NCBI RefSeq assembly: GCF_000382345.1
Contig: NZ_KB908076.1
Location: 248,001-312,000 of the forward strand
Length of the DNA stretch: 64,000 nucleotides
Direction of reading: 5' to 3'
Source: Massilia niastensis DSM 21313
GTDB lineage: Bacteria > Pseudomonadota > Gammaproteobacteria > Burkholderiales > Burkholderiaceae_D
The position numbers and the translations under genes were made by a program. Of the stretch, positions 12,033 through 24,764 are shown piece by piece. The notes beneath the pieces are model-generated. The model searched no databases. It was not told the DNA's origin and saw only the letters and a list, made by a program, of their open reading frames with translations. Numbering within the stretch: the first letter of the stretch is position 1; every line of letters starts with the position of its first letter.

Positions 12033-12085
12033 CATCTGGTTGGGTTGTGAATACAAAAAGATGGGCAGATGCCCATTTTTTTTTT
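12033..12085 (+). promoter_or_regulatory. leader attenuator before rimP: terminator hairpin with alternative pairing
   Basis: A short intrinsic terminator lies inside the 5' leader. It has stem ATGGGC (12061-12066), loop AGAT, stem GCCCAT (12071-12076), then ten T residues counting the last stem base. Upstream, CATCTG (12033-12038) can instead pair with CAGATG (12066-12071), which would open the terminator. Premature termination ahead of rimP-nusA is a known class of autoregulatory leader; that NusA controls this one is inference. Confidence 0.6.
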
Positions 12086-12117
12086 GGTAAATCGTTTTAA
12101 AGCCCTGGAGAAGTGCC

Positions 12118-14168
<2,051 letters not shown>

Positions 14169-14220
14169 TAAAAAGCATATTTCTTATCATCTAAGCGACA
14201 CATAGAAAAAAGAGGACTGA

Positions 14221-17088
14221 ATGGCGAGTAACAACGTAGCCCAATTTGCCACCGAACTGAAGATGCCTGCAGACCTGCTGCTGACGCAGCTGCGCTCGGC
14301 CGGCGTCGAAAAAAGTTCGACGTCAGATCCATTGTCGAAAGATGATAAGGACAAGCTGCTGAACCATCTGCGTCGTGCCCACGGCGCCGGCGAAACCGGT
14401 GAAAAGAAAAAGATCACGGTGACCCGCAAGGAAACCACGGAAATCAAGCAGGCTGACTCTTCGGGCAAATCGCGCACGATCCAGGTCGAAGTGCGCAAGA
14501 AGCGTACTTTCGTGCAACGTGACGACCTGACCACCAAGCCGGCCGTGCCGAGCGAGCCGGTGATCGATGCCGCCGAGCAGGCGCGTCGTGAAGAAGAGGC
14601 ACGCCGCCAGGCCGAGCTGATCGCGCGCCAGGAAGCCGACCTGCGCGAGAAGCAGGAACGCCTGGCCAAGCTCGAGGAAGAAAAGGCCGCCCAGGCCAAG
14701 GCTGCCGAAGAGCAGGCCAAGCGCGAAGCGGCGGAACAGGCCAAGCGTGAAGCCGCCCAGGCCGCTGCCGGGGCTGCCCAGGCAGCTGCAAGCGAGGCCA
14801 AGGCCGCCGCCGGCGCCGCCGGCGCCGCCGCCGCCCTCGCCGCCGAAGAAAAGGCCAAGGCCGCGGCCGAGGAAGCCAAGCGCCGCGTCGAGGAAGCCGC
14901 GCGTGAAGCGGCCGAGCGCGCCGCCGCTACCGAACGTGCACGCAAGGCCGTGGCCGACGAAGTGGCCCAGATCAAGGCCATGATGAGCCAGCCGCGCCGC
15001 GTGATCAAGGCGCCGGAACCGGTCGCCAAGCCGGCCGCTCCGGCCGCGACCCCGGCTGCCGCCGGCACGCTGCACAAGCCTGCCGACAAGAAACCAACCG
15101 AGGCCAAGAAAGACGACGCCAAGAAGCCGGGCGACAAGAAGTCGATCAAGTCGGCGAATGTCTCTTCGACCTGGTCGGACGACGCCAAGAAGCGTGGCGG
15201 CCCGAGCGTGAAGACGCGCGGCGGCGCAGGTCCGTCGACCGGCCGCGACGGCTGGCGCAGCGGTGGCCGTGGCGGCCGCCGTTCGCATGGCGACGATCGC
15301 GAATCGAACTTCCAGGCGCCGACCGAGGCGATCGTGAAGGACGTCCACGTCCCTGAAACCATCACCGTGGCCGAACTGGCGCACAAGATGTCGGTGAAGG
15401 CGTCGGAAGTCATCAAGCAACTGATGAAGCTGGGCCAGATGTGCACCATCAACCAGGTGCTGGACCAGGAAACCGCGATGATCGTGGTGGAAGAGATGGG
15501 CCACAAGGCCTACCCGGCCGCCGTCGACGATCCGGAAGCGCTGCTGGCCGACCAGGGCGAGCACGCCGAGTTCGACGCGACCCCGCGTGCGCCGGTCGTG
15601 ACCGTGATGGGTCACGTCGACCACGGCAAGACCTCGCTGCTGGACTACATCCGCCGCGCCAAGGTTGCCGCGGGCGAAGCCGGCGGCATTACCCAGCACA
15701 TCGGTGCGTACCACGTGGACACCCCGCGCGGCATGATCACCTTCCTGGACACCCCGGGCCACGAGGCGTTCACCGCCATGCGTGCCCGTGGCGCCAAGGC
15801 GACCGACATCGTCATCCTGGTGGTGGCGGCCGACGACGGCGTGATGCCGCAGACCAAGGAAGCGATTGCCCACGCAAAAGCCGCCGGCGTGCCGCTGGTG
15901 GTGGCGATCAACAAGATCGACAAGCCGGGTGCGAATACCGACCGCGTCACCCAGGAACTGGTGAGCGAGGGCGTGGTGCCCGAAGAATACGGCGGCGATT
16001 CGCCGTTCGTCCCGGTGTCGGCGAAAACCGGCCAGGGCATCGACGACCTGCTCGAGAACGTGCTGCTGCAGGCCGAAGTGCTGGAACTGAAGGCGCCGGC
16101 CGAAGCACCGGCGCGCGGCCTGGTGGTCGAAGCCCGTCTGGACAAGGGCCGCGGCCCGGTCGCGACGATCCTGGTGCAGTCGGGTACCCTGAAGCGCGGC
16201 GACGTCGTGCTGGCGGGTTCCTCGTTCGGCCGCGTCCGTGCGATGCTGGACGAGAACGGCAAGGCGATCAGCGAAGCCGGTCCGTCGATCCCGGTCGAGA
16301 TCCAGGGCCTGACCGAAGTGCCGAGCGCCGGCGAGGAAGTGATGGTCATGGCCGACGAGCGCAAGGCGCGCGAGATCGCCCTGTTCCGTCAAGGCAAGTT
16401 CCGTGACGTCAAGCTGGCGAAGCAGCAGGCGGCGAAGCTGGAAAACATGTTCGACCAGATGGCCGAGGGCGAGGTGAAGAACCTGCCGCTGATCGTCAAG
16501 ACCGACGTGCAGGGTTCGCAGGAAGCGCTGGTCGGTTCGCTGCAGAAGCTGTCGACCTCGGAAGTGCGTGTGCAGATCGTGCACGCGGCCGTGGGCGGCA
16601 TCAGCGAGTCGGACGTCAACCTGGCGGTGGCCTCGAAAGCGGTCATCATCGGCTTCAACGCCCGTGCCGATGCACAGGCGCGCAAGCTGGCGGAAGCCAA
16701 CGGCGTCGATATCCGTTACTACAGCATCATTTACGATGCGATCGACGAGATCAAGACCGCACTGTCGGGCATGCTGGCGCCGGAGAAGCGCGAGCACATC
16801 ACCGGCCAGGTCGAGATTCGCCAGGTCATCCTGGTGTCGAAGGTCGGCGCGATTGCGGGCTGCCTGGTCACCGATGGCGTGGTCAAGCGTACCTCCTCGG
16901 TCCGCCTGCTGCGCAACAACATCGTCGTGTGGACTGGCGAGATCGATTCGCTCAAGCGCTTCAAGGACGACGCGAAGGAAGTCCGCGCCGGTCTGGAGTG
17001 CGGCCTGTCGCTGAGGAACTACAACGAAATCCAGGTTGGCGACACCCTGGAAGTGTTCGAAGTTCAAGAAGTGGCGCGTACGCTGTAA
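14221..17088 (+). CDS. infB: translation initiation factor IF-2
   Basis: GTPase that brings fMet-tRNA to the 30S subunit and promotes subunit joining. 955 residues, on the long side. An N-terminal IF2_N module (1-50) is followed by a long Ala/Lys/Glu-rich probable helix (about 110-260) and a basic Gly/Arg stretch (about 320-365). A second IF2_N module (about 381-430) comes next. The G domain starts at [10 protein letters not shown] (464 on), with DTPGH and NKID further along. Domains II, III and IV complete the fold. AGAGGAC sits just upstream of the ATG. It is followed by a terminator-like hairpin before rbfA, so it may be expressed above the downstream genes. Confidence 0.97.
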   Translation: MASNNVAQFATELKMPADLLLTQLRSAGVEKSSTSDPLSKDDKDKLLNHLRRAHGAGETGEKKKITVTRKETTEIKQADSSGKSRTIQVEVRKKRTFVQRDDLTTKPAVPSEPVIDAAEQARREEEARRQAELIARQEADLREKQERLAKLEEEKAAQAKAAEEQAKREAAEQAKREAAQAAAGAAQAAASEAKAAAGAAGAAAALAAEEKAKAAAEEAKRRVEEAAREAAERAAATERARKAVADEVAQIKAMMSQPRRVIKAPEPVAKPAAPAATPAAAGTLHKPADKKPTEAKKDDAKKPGDKKSIKSANVSSTWSDDAKKRGGPSVKTRGGAGPSTGRDGWRSGGRGGRRSHGDDRESNFQAPTEAIVKDVHVPETITVAELAHKMSVKASEVIKQLMKLGQMCTINQVLDQETAMIVVEEMGHKAYPAAVDDPEALLADQGEHAEFDATPRAPVVTVMGHVDHGKTSLLDYIRRAKVAAGEAGGITQHIGAYHVDTPRGMITFLDTPGHEAFTAMRARGAKATDIVILVVAADDGVMPQTKEAIAHAKAAGVPLVVAINKIDKPGANTDRVTQELVSEGVVPEEYGGDSPFVPVSAKTGQGIDDLLENVLLQAEVLELKAPAEAPARGLVVEARLDKGRGPVATILVQSGTLKRGDVVLAGSSFGRVRAMLDENGKAISEAGPSIPVEIQGLTEVPSAGEEVMVMADERKAREIALFRQGKFRDVKLAKQQAAKLENMFDQMAEGEVKNLPLIVKTDVQGSQEALVGSLQKLSTSEVRVQIVHAAVGGISESDVNLAVASKAVIIGFNARADAQARKLAEANGVDIRYYSIIYDAIDEIKTALSGMLAPEKREHITGQVEIRQVILVSKVGAIAGCLVTDGVVKRTSSVRLLRNNIVVWTGEIDSLKRFKDDAKEVRAGLECGLSLRNYNEIQVGDTLEVFEVQEVARTL

Positions 17089-17111
17089 TTCACGGCTTGG
17101 TAGTACCATGG

Positions 17112-17160
17112 GGGCCAGGACGCTTCGCGATGCAATCGCGGGGGGCCTGGCCCTTTTATT
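17112..17160 (+). terminator. terminator-like nested hairpin between infB and rbfA
   Basis: Outer stem GGGCCAGG (17112-17119) and CCTGGCCC (17146-17153), followed by TTTTATT. The loop holds a second perfect hairpin, CGCGAT (17126-17131) with ATCGCG (17135-17140). Because rbfA and truB have no obvious promoter of their own here, it is more likely a partial terminator or processing site than a full stop. Confidence 0.6.
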
Positions 17161-17248
17161 ACGTCATGCGAATGGCGTAGCGCCCGGCCCGCTCCCCAGG
17201 GGCCGCAGGGCCCCATCGATTTAAAAGAACAACACACGCAGTAACACT

Positions 17249-17680
17249 ATGGCAAAACACAGCAAAAGCATTCCCCAGCGCGGCCTGCGCGTCGCCGACC
17301 AGATCCAGAAAGACCTGTCGGAACTGATCGCCTTCGAACTGAAAGACCCGCGCGTCGGCATGGTCACGATCAGCGAAGTCCAGCTGACCCCGGACTACGC
17401 CCACGCCAAGGTCTGGTTCACGCTGCTGAAGGACAACCCGGAAGACGTCAAGCAGACCCTCGAAGGCCTGTCGAAGGCGGCCGGCTACCTGCGCAACCAG
17501 CTGGGCAAGCGCCTGCACATCCACACCCTGCCGCAGCTGCACTTCGTGCACGACACCTCGACCGTCCGCGGCCTGCAGATGTCGGCGCTGATCGACCAGG
17601 CCAACGCGTCGCGCGCGAAAGACGCCGACGACGACACCGGCGACGGGCCAGCCGGCGCCGCAGCGGCGGACCGAGAGTGA
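17249..17680 (+). CDS. rbfA: ribosome-binding factor A
   Basis: Cold-shock-related KH-type protein needed for 16S rRNA 5' end maturation and 30S assembly. 143 residues. The core matches the family: [20 protein letters not shown] near the start, then [12 protein letters not shown] and the strand pattern ending [12 protein letters not shown] short Asp/Ala-rich tail follows residue 115. It lies 160 bp after infB, beyond a hairpin, and overlaps truB by 4 bp (GTGA). Confidence 0.96.
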   Translation: MAKHSKSIPQRGLRVADQIQKDLSELIAFELKDPRVGMVTISEVQLTPDYAHAKVWFTLLKDNPEDVKQTLEGLSKAAGYLRNQLGKRLHIHTLPQLHFVHDTSTVRGLQMSALIDQANASRAKDADDDTGDGPAGAAAADRE

Positions 17681-18615
17681 ACGCCCGTCCCGCCAGGAAG
17701 CCGCGCGACCTCGTCGATGGCGTGCTGCTCCTCGACAAGCCGGTCGGCCTGTCGTCCAACGACGCCCTGATCAAGGCCAAGCGTGTCCTGAACGCGAAGA
17801 AGGCGGGGCACACCGGCACGCTCGACCCGTTCGCCACCGGCCTGCTGCCGCTGTGCTTCGGCGAGGCCACCAAGTTCTCGCAAGACCTGCTGGAAGCCGA
17901 CAAGACCTATGAAGCCGTGGTGCACCTCGGCATCATGACGACCACCGGCGACACCGAAGGCGAAGTCATCGAGACCCGCGAGGTCGACGTCACGCGCGAA
18001 CAGGTCGAAGCCGCGCTGGCCCGTTTCCGCGGCCCCATCCTGCAGGTACCGCCCATGTATTCCGCGCTCAAGCGCGACGGCAAGGCCCTGTACGAATACG
18101 CGCGCGAAGGCATCACGCTGGAACGCGAGGCGCGCCCGGTCACCATCCATGGCCTGTGCGTGCTCGACTACCAGGCGCCTTTCCTGAAGATCATGGTGAC
18201 CTGCAGCAAGGGCACCTATGTGCGCGTGCTGGGCGAGGACATCGGCGCCGCGCTCGGCTGCGGCGCTCACCTGAAGGAATTGCGTCGCGTCGAAGTCGGC
18301 GCCCTGACCGTGTCCGGCATGGTGACGCTCGACGAACTGCTGGCCCATCCGGATCCGATGTCGCTGCTGCGGCCGGTCGATGCGCTGCTGTCGACCTTCC
18401 CGGAGGTCGAACTCACGGCCGAACTGGCCAAGCGCTTCCTGCAGGGCCAGCGCCTGGCGCTGGGCAAGGAAGCGGTGATGGTGCCGGCCGGGCAGGGCAG
18501 GGTGCGCATCTACCACGACGGCCGCCTGCTCGGCACCGGCCAGCTGGGCGAGTACGCGATCCTGGCGCCGGAGCGCCTGATCTCGACGGCGCCCCAGGCC
18601 CCGGCCCAAGGCTGA
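17677..18615 (+). CDS. truB: tRNA pseudouridine(55) synthase TruB
   Basis: Isomerises U55 in the T-loop of tRNAs and acts as a tRNA folding chaperone. 312 residues. The active-site region [17 protein letters not shown] carries the catalytic Asp50, and [15 protein letters not shown] is the second family motif. A PUA-like C-terminal region follows (about 250-312). The start is GTG at 17677, overlapping the rbfA stop as GTGA. It is the last gene of the nusA operon here; rpsO/pnp do not follow, as typA is next. Confidence 0.96.
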   Translation: MNARPARKPRDLVDGVLLLDKPVGLSSNDALIKAKRVLNAKKAGHTGTLDPFATGLLPLCFGEATKFSQDLLEADKTYEAVVHLGIMTTTGDTEGEVIETREVDVTREQVEAALARFRGPILQVPPMYSALKRDGKALYEYAREGITLEREARPVTIHGLCVLDYQAPFLKIMVTCSKGTYVRVLGEDIGAALGCGAHLKELRRVEVGALTVSGMVTLDELLAHPDPMSLLRPVDALLSTFPEVELTAELAKRFLQGQRLALGKEAVMVPAGQGRVRIYHDGRLLGTGQLGEYAILAPERLISTAPQAPAQG

Positions 18616-18702
18616 GTCAACAAGGCGTCATCTGCGGCAGGTATGCTGCCGCAGCGGCGCCCGGGCTCTGCCAAAAGGGATGCCGAGTGTGGCAAGCCGT
18701 TG

Positions 18703-18720
18703 AAAAAGCGGGGCTTTTCC
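18703..18720 (+). terminator. weak terminator-like hairpin after truB
   Basis: AAAAGC (18704-18709) and GCTTTT (18713-18718) around a 3-nt G loop, followed by CC rather than a T-run. The stem is short; treat as tentative. Confidence 0.3.
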
Positions 18721-18726
18721 CGTGTT

Positions 18727-18758
18727 CCCCTCTGAAGAGGGGATAAGCATGCTATACT
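18727..18758 (+). promoter_or_regulatory. extended -10 promoter of typA with overlapping palindrome
   Basis: TGCTATACT (18750-18758) is a full extended -10 (TGn plus TATACT). There is no -35 match. In its place lies a perfect inverted repeat, CCCCTCT (18727-18733) with AGAGGGG (18736-18742), which could bind a regulator. The distance from the -10 to the start codon is 63 bp. Confidence 0.55.
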
Positions 18759-18821
18759 AGTCGGTTTCCGAATTTGGCAGCACCCGTACACTTCCGTACA
18801 ACACGCAACTTCTCAAAGACC

Positions 18822-20654
<1,833 letters not shown>

Positions 20655-20676
20655 TCTGCGCTTGGTGGTTTGAGGA

Positions 20677-20707
20677 AAAGCCCGCTGCTTGCAGCGGGTT
20701 TTTTATT
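20677..20707 (+). terminator. rho-independent terminator of typA
   Basis: CCCGCTGC (20681-20688) and GCAGCGGG (20691-20698), preceded by AAAAG and followed by TTTTTTATT. Confidence 0.85.
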
Positions 20708-20725
20708 GGGTGCTTGAAAAGAGGC

Positions 20726-20955
20726 CATTCAGGGTCAGGTCTGTCATTCGGACATGGACGCACAATCCTTGCGAAATCACAGAATGGTTTTAAATTTGCT
20801 GAGACTTTTTCCTCTTTCCGACATTGTTCGTGATGCGCGGGTTGCGGTGACAAATGTAAGCCGAACATTGACGAGTTTGGGATAAACAAACTGGCATTTT
20901 GAGATAGAGCAAAGGTACTCGCTCGGTGTCCGAATGACAGACCTGACCCTGAATG
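20726..20955. repeat. 230-bp element with 29-bp perfect terminal inverted repeats
   Basis: Positions 20726-20754 and 20927-20955 are exact reverse complements (29 of 29), reading outward from GGTCAGGTCTGTCATTCGG. The 172 bp between are clearly AT-richer than the surroundings and hold no convincing ORF. It sits between two convergent terminators, a safe site for insertion. No flanking target duplication is evident. The repeat arm resembles REP-type sequences mobilised by RAYT transposases that I recall from related genomes, so a non-autonomous (MITE- or REPIN-like) element is the best guess. Confidence 0.65.
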
Positions 20956-20995
20956 CTGCATTGGATGCCTGGTCGGTCCAAGTCGGTCGCTTACC

Positions 20996-21040
20996 AAGAA
21001 AAAAGCTCCCACCGCGAACCCGCGCATGGGAGCTTTTTCA
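20996..21040 (-). terminator. terminator of the flgB-L operon (possibly bidirectional)
   Basis: GCTCCCA (21005-21011) and TGGGAGC (21027-21033), flanked by an A-run on the left and TTTTT on the right. On the minus strand this reads as a stem followed by a T-run, 17 bp after the last gene of the operon. Confidence 0.75.
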
Positions 21041-21056
21041 CAAAAAGAAGAACCTC

Positions 21057-22061
21057 TCAGCGCAAGCCGAGCAGCGCCTGCACCCGTTCCCGGCTGACGC
21101 CGACCAGCGCCGAGGTAATCGCCAGAAGAGATTCGTAATCATGACTGGCCGCGGTCAGCGCGAAGTCATCCATGATCATGGCCAGTTCCGCGCTCGGCAT
21201 CTCCGGCTGCGCAGTACGCGCCATCGCCGCGCTCAGCGCCGCGCTGGCCGCCTCCTGCGAACGCCGCACGCGCGCTAGCGCCTGCACCACTTCGCGCAAG
21301 CTCTGGCGCAGCGCGTCCGGATTGCCCAGTTCCCATTGCTGCGGCGCCAGGGAGCCCGGCACCTCGACCGTCCCGGCGCGCCCGCGCCCGGTTACGGCAA
21401 TGGCATCCTTCACGCCTTCCCATTCCGGCTCCGGCGTCGCGAACACCAGCTCGCGCTTCTCGTCCAGTCCCGCGCGCAGCTTGACCGGCGCCAGGCTGCG
21501 GTCCAGCCTGTGCGCGATTTCCTCGGCCGTCATGCCCGGCTCGATGGTCGCCGCCAGCTGCGGCCCGCCCTGGGCGCCGACCGAAAAGCCGAGGTTCGCC
21601 GGGGCGCGCGCCTGCAGCGAGGCGACGTCCAGGCCCTCGATGCGGAAGCGCTGCAGCGCCGGCTGGCCATGGTTGAAGCCGAGCTCGGCGTCGATGCCGC
21701 CGCCGCCCTGGGCGCGGCGGGCGTCCAGGGTGGCGGCGAGCTGGCGCGCCTGCGCCTCGATCCTGCGCGCCGGATCGCCGCGGCCGGTCAGCCTGGCGCT
21801 GAGGTCGGACTTCAGCGCTTCCAGCTGCCCGGCGACCCGTTCCAGGTAATCGAGCGCCTGCTGGGCGCGCGCAACCTCGCCTTGCAGGTCCGGGTTCCAG
21901 TCGATGCTGCGCTTGAGCGGCGCCGGATTGGCGGCGACGAGGGCGACCGCGCCCTTGTCCGGGGCGGCCGGCCGTATGGCCGCGGCCCGCCCGGCCGCGG
22001 CAGGGCCCTGGGCGCCGCCGGTGGCCGGCGCCAGCGTGGCCGAACGGAGGCTGGTGTCCAT
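21057..22061 (-). CDS. LafW-like hook-associated candidate, last gene of the flgB-L operon
   Basis: 334 residues with no confident family match by eye. It is 3 bp downstream of flgL and shares its terminator. The N-terminal 60 residues are Ala/Pro-rich. Residues about 70-135 look helical or coiled (QQALDYLERVAGQLEALKSD), and about 145-235 resemble the beta-rich flagellin_IN-type fold of hook-associated proteins (MTAEEIAHRLDRSLAPVKLR, then ELVFATPEPE). The C-terminal part is helical again. In lateral flagellar clusters the gene after lfgL is lafW, annotated as hook-associated, which supports the guess. Position is solid; function is inference. Confidence 0.6.
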   Translation of the reverse strand: MDTSLRSATLAPATGGAQGPAAAGRAAAIRPAAPDKGAVALVAANPAPLKRSIDWNPDLQGEVARAQQALDYLERVAGQLEALKSDLSARLTGRGDPARRIEAQARQLAATLDARRAQGGGGIDAELGFNHGQPALQRFRIEGLDVASLQARAPANLGFSVGAQGGPQLAATIEPGMTAEEIAHRLDRSLAPVKLRAGLDEKRELVFATPEPEWEGVKDAIAVTGRGRAGTVEVPGSLAPQQWELGNPDALRQSLREVVQALARVRRSQEAASAALSAAMARTAQPEMPSAELAMIMDDFALTAASHDYESLLAITSALVGVSRERVQALLGLR

Positions 22062-22064
22062 GGC

Positions 22065-22979
22065 CTAGCGGAGGGCGTCGAACAGCGACAGCTCACCGAT
22101 CCGGCCATAGGCCTTGTAGGTGGCCTGCAGGGCGGTCGAGTAGCCGGCTAGCTCGGTGGCGGCGACGCCGACGTCGAGCTGGCCGATGTCGGTGTACGCC
22201 ATCTTGTTCGACAGGCTGATGTTGGCGTGGTTGGCGTCCAGGGTGGCGATCACGTTCTGCACGCCGCCCAGGTTGGCGACCTTGCTCGACACCAGGTTCA
22301 TGGCGCTGTCGAAGCCGTTCAGGTTGGCGGTCAGGATCGCGCGCACCGCGGGATCGTTCGGCGAGGCGCCCGGCGCCGACATCACGCTGATGGTCTCGTC
22401 CATGCGGTTGAGCAGCTGTTCCAGGCCGCTCAGGTTCTGGTTCGAGGCCTGCGTGATGCCGTTGCCGACCACCACGCTCTGCGCGTTCGTGTTGCCGGTA
22501 TACGTGTAGCGGGCGCCGAGCGGCGCGGCCGCGTTGTAGGTGATCGCCGGCGTATTGGTCAGCGTGCCCGAGAACAGCGAGCGGCCTTCCTCGTCCTTGG
22601 TATTGGCGCCGAAGAACAGGCTGTCGCGCAGCGAGGTCAGCGGGGCGATCATGGACTTCAGGTCGTCCGGCACGTTGCCGCCATCCGAGGCCCAGACCAG
22701 CAGGTCGCGGCCGGCGATCATCTCGTCGACCATGTTGCTCATGTAGCCTTCCGCCTTGTTCAGGCGCAGCTTGAGCGAGCCGATGTTGTCGCGGTATTGC
22801 TGCACAGCGGCTTCTTCGCGGGTCAGGCGCGCCAGGCGCACGCTGTCGACCGGATCGTCCGACGGCGACAGGATGCGCTGGTTCAAGGCCATCTGCTTGG
22901 TCAGGTGGGAAATGCGTTCCTGGTTCAGCTGGAGCGACTGGCTCAGCGTGGATTGGAATTGGGAAGTGGCGATGCGCAT
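22065..22979 (-). CDS. flgL: flagellar hook-filament junction protein FlgL (HAP3)
   Basis: Forms the second junction ring between hook and filament. 304 residues, the usual length. The flagellin-like N-terminus (MRIATSQFQSTLSQSLQLNQ ending in PSDDPVDSVR) and C-terminal helix pack as in flagellins. The variable middle is small. It starts 10 bp after the flgK stop on the minus strand. Confidence 0.93.
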   Translation of the reverse strand: MRIATSQFQSTLSQSLQLNQERISHLTKQMALNQRILSPSDDPVDSVRLARLTREEAAVQQYRDNIGSLKLRLNKAEGYMSNMVDEMIAGRDLLVWASDGGNVPDDLKSMIAPLTSLRDSLFFGANTKDEEGRSLFSGTLTNTPAITYNAAAPLGARYTYTGNTNAQSVVVGNGITQASNQNLSGLEQLLNRMDETISVMSAPGASPNDPAVRAILTANLNGFDSAMNLVSSKVANLGGVQNVIATLDANHANISLSNKMAYTDIGQLDVGVAATELAGYSTALQATYKAYGRIGELSLFDALR

Positions 22980-22989
22980 GATTGTCTCT

Positions 22990-24372
22990 TCAGTTCATCG
23001 ACGCCAGCAGGGTGTCGAAGAGTTGGGTGGCGACCCGCACCACCTGCATGTTGGCGTTGTACATCTTTTCGAATTCCGCCAGGTTGACGGCTTCCTCGTC
23101 CTGGTTCACGCCGCTGGTGGCCTGCCAGGAATCGACCGAATGGGTGCGCACCGCCTGCGCGGTCTTCAGCGCTTCCTTGTTGAGCTTGCTGTCCACGCCG
23201 AGCTTGCCCACCAGCTGGGTGTCCGCGTCGCTCAGCACCACGGTGCCGAGCGAGGTCAGGGTGATCGCCTGGCCCTTGATCGCCACCAGCTTCTGCAGGT
23301 TGCCGGTGTCGCCCGGCGTGCCGTCGGAAGAGAAGGCCAGGTCCTCGGCCTTGAAGCCGGGCACCAGCTTGAGCATGTCGGTGCTGCTGCCCGGGGTGTA
23401 GACGAACAGCGGGGTGCCGGGCGTGCCCGGCGGGCCGTCGGCCTTGAAGCCGAGGCCGAGCTGGGTGTTGACCCGCTCGGCGACCTGGCGCGCCATGTCG
23501 TCCACGTCCTTCTGGAGCGGCAGCAGCTTCTCGGTTTCGTATTTGCTCAGGCCGCCGAGCTGGCCGCCCATCTTGTTGGCGTCGAGGACATAGGTGGTGC
23601 CGGCGAAGCTGAGGCTGAATTCCTGGGGCGAGGTGGCGGTCGGGGCCGCTTTCAGGCTGCCGTGCATGCCGCCCAGTACCAGCGCCTGGCCGCTCTTGAG
23701 CGACACGTCGCGCGTGCCGTCCGCGTTGTCCGAGACTTCCACTCCCATCTTGCTGGCCAGCTCGTCGATCGCCTGGTCGCGCGCATCGATCAGCGCCGAG
23801 GGGCTGACGCCGGCGGAGCGGGCTTCGACGATCTGCGCGTTCAGGCTCGCGATCGTGCTGATCTGGGCGTTGGCCGCATCGACCACGGCGCTGCGCTGCT
23901 GGCGCACCGACTGCAGCTGGGAGTTGAAGACATTGTTCAGGCCATTGAAGCGCTCGGCCATCAGGTTGGCCGAGGTCACCACCGCCTGGCGCAGCGGGGT
24001 CGAACCGGGATCGCCGGCCACCGCGTTGAGGGCCTTGAAGAACTCGTCGATGCCGGAAGACAGGCTGGCGTCCTTGTCGCCCATGACGTTCTCGAGCTGG
24101 GTCAGGTAGGGCTGGTTCTGCGAATACTGGCCCTGGTCGGAGGCCGCGCGCCACATCGCCTGGCTCTTGTAGTTGTCCGAGAAGCGCAGCAGGGCCGTCA
24201 CCTGTACCCCGCTGCCGGTCGAGTGCGGGCTCTGGTCCGGACCCATTGCCCCCAGCAGCACGCCCTGGCGCGTATAGCCCCTGGTCTGCAGGTTGGCGAT
24301 GTTCTGGCTGGCGGCCGTGAGCGCCACCTGGGCGGCAAGCGCGCCCGACAGGGCGTTATTGATGATCGACAT
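22990..24372 (-). CDS. flgK: flagellar hook-filament junction protein FlgK (HAP1)
   Basis: First junction ring protein. 460 residues, shorter than the roughly 550 of Salmonella FlgK, with the loss in the central variable domain. The N-terminus MSIINNALSGALAAQVALTA and the motif NIANLQTRGYTRQ are diagnostic. The C-terminal segment FEKMYNANMQVVRVATQLFD matches the coiled terminal domain. A 59-bp gap separates it from flgJ. Short FlgK proteins are common in lateral systems. Confidence 0.92.
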   Translation of the reverse strand: MSIINNALSGALAAQVALTAASQNIANLQTRGYTRQGVLLGAMGPDQSPHSTGSGVQVTALLRFSDNYKSQAMWRAASDQGQYSQNQPYLTQLENVMGDKDASLSSGIDEFFKALNAVAGDPGSTPLRQAVVTSANLMAERFNGLNNVFNSQLQSVRQQRSAVVDAANAQISTIASLNAQIVEARSAGVSPSALIDARDQAIDELASKMGVEVSDNADGTRDVSLKSGQALVLGGMHGSLKAAPTATSPQEFSLSFAGTTYVLDANKMGGQLGGLSKYETEKLLPLQKDVDDMARQVAERVNTQLGLGFKADGPPGTPGTPLFVYTPGSSTDMLKLVPGFKAEDLAFSSDGTPGDTGNLQKLVAIKGQAITLTSLGTVVLSDADTQLVGKLGVDSKLNKEALKTAQAVRTHSVDSWQATSGVNQDEEAVNLAEFEKMYNANMQVVRVATQLFDTLLASMN

Positions 24373-24431
24373 GGTTCTGTGTGTCCTCGAGACAGGGATA
24401 CCCTGGTAAGGCGACCGCTTCCTGCTTTTTG

Positions 24432-24764
24432 TTAAGCTTTATGTTTTGCCGCCGGCAGCAGCTGGCGCAGGATGGCGTCGGCGATGCCGAAGGCGCGCTG
24501 GCCCGCCAGGTTGCCGGCCAGGTGGTCGTCCGCCAGGTCCTGCATGTCCTGGTTGATGCGGTTGTTGAAGACGCTGTCCTCGGACGCCATCGCGCGGGTC
24601 GAGGCGCGCATCTGGCGCAGCATGTGCGAGATGAAGAAGCGCTCGAACTCGACCGCCGCACCGGTGGCCTTGGCCGCGTAGGCGGCGTCCGTGGCCGGTG
24701 CGACCGATGTGGCCGATGCATCGGCGCCGCGCGGCAGTCTGTTGTCGACGTCGTCGATGCGCAT
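24432..24764 (-). CDS. flgJ: FlgJ, rod-binding (cap) domain only
   Basis: 110 residues corresponding to the N-terminal rod-cap half of FlgJ. The motif FERFFISHMLRQMRAST and the downstream helix MQDLADDHLAGNLAGQRAFG are typical. The peptidoglycan hydrolase half is absent here and is found as a separate gene at 31514-32233. The start codon overlaps the flgI stop (ATGA), so the correct start is well supported. Single-domain FlgJ is the norm in alphaproteobacteria; in betaproteobacteria the fused form is usual. Confidence 0.88.
   Translation of the reverse strand: MRIDDVDNRLPRGADASATSVAPATDAAYAAKATGAAVEFERFFISHMLRQMRASTRAMASEDSVFNNRINQDMQDLADDHLAGNLAGQRAFGIADAILRQLLPAAKHKA

Noticed and set aside
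11836..12090. 84-residue plus-strand open frame before rimP
   Set aside because: It reads through the promoter and the intrinsic terminator and has no family resemblance.
20934..21278. 114-residue plus-strand open frame
   Set aside because: It starts in the right inverted repeat, crosses a terminator and runs antisense to the flagellar operon.
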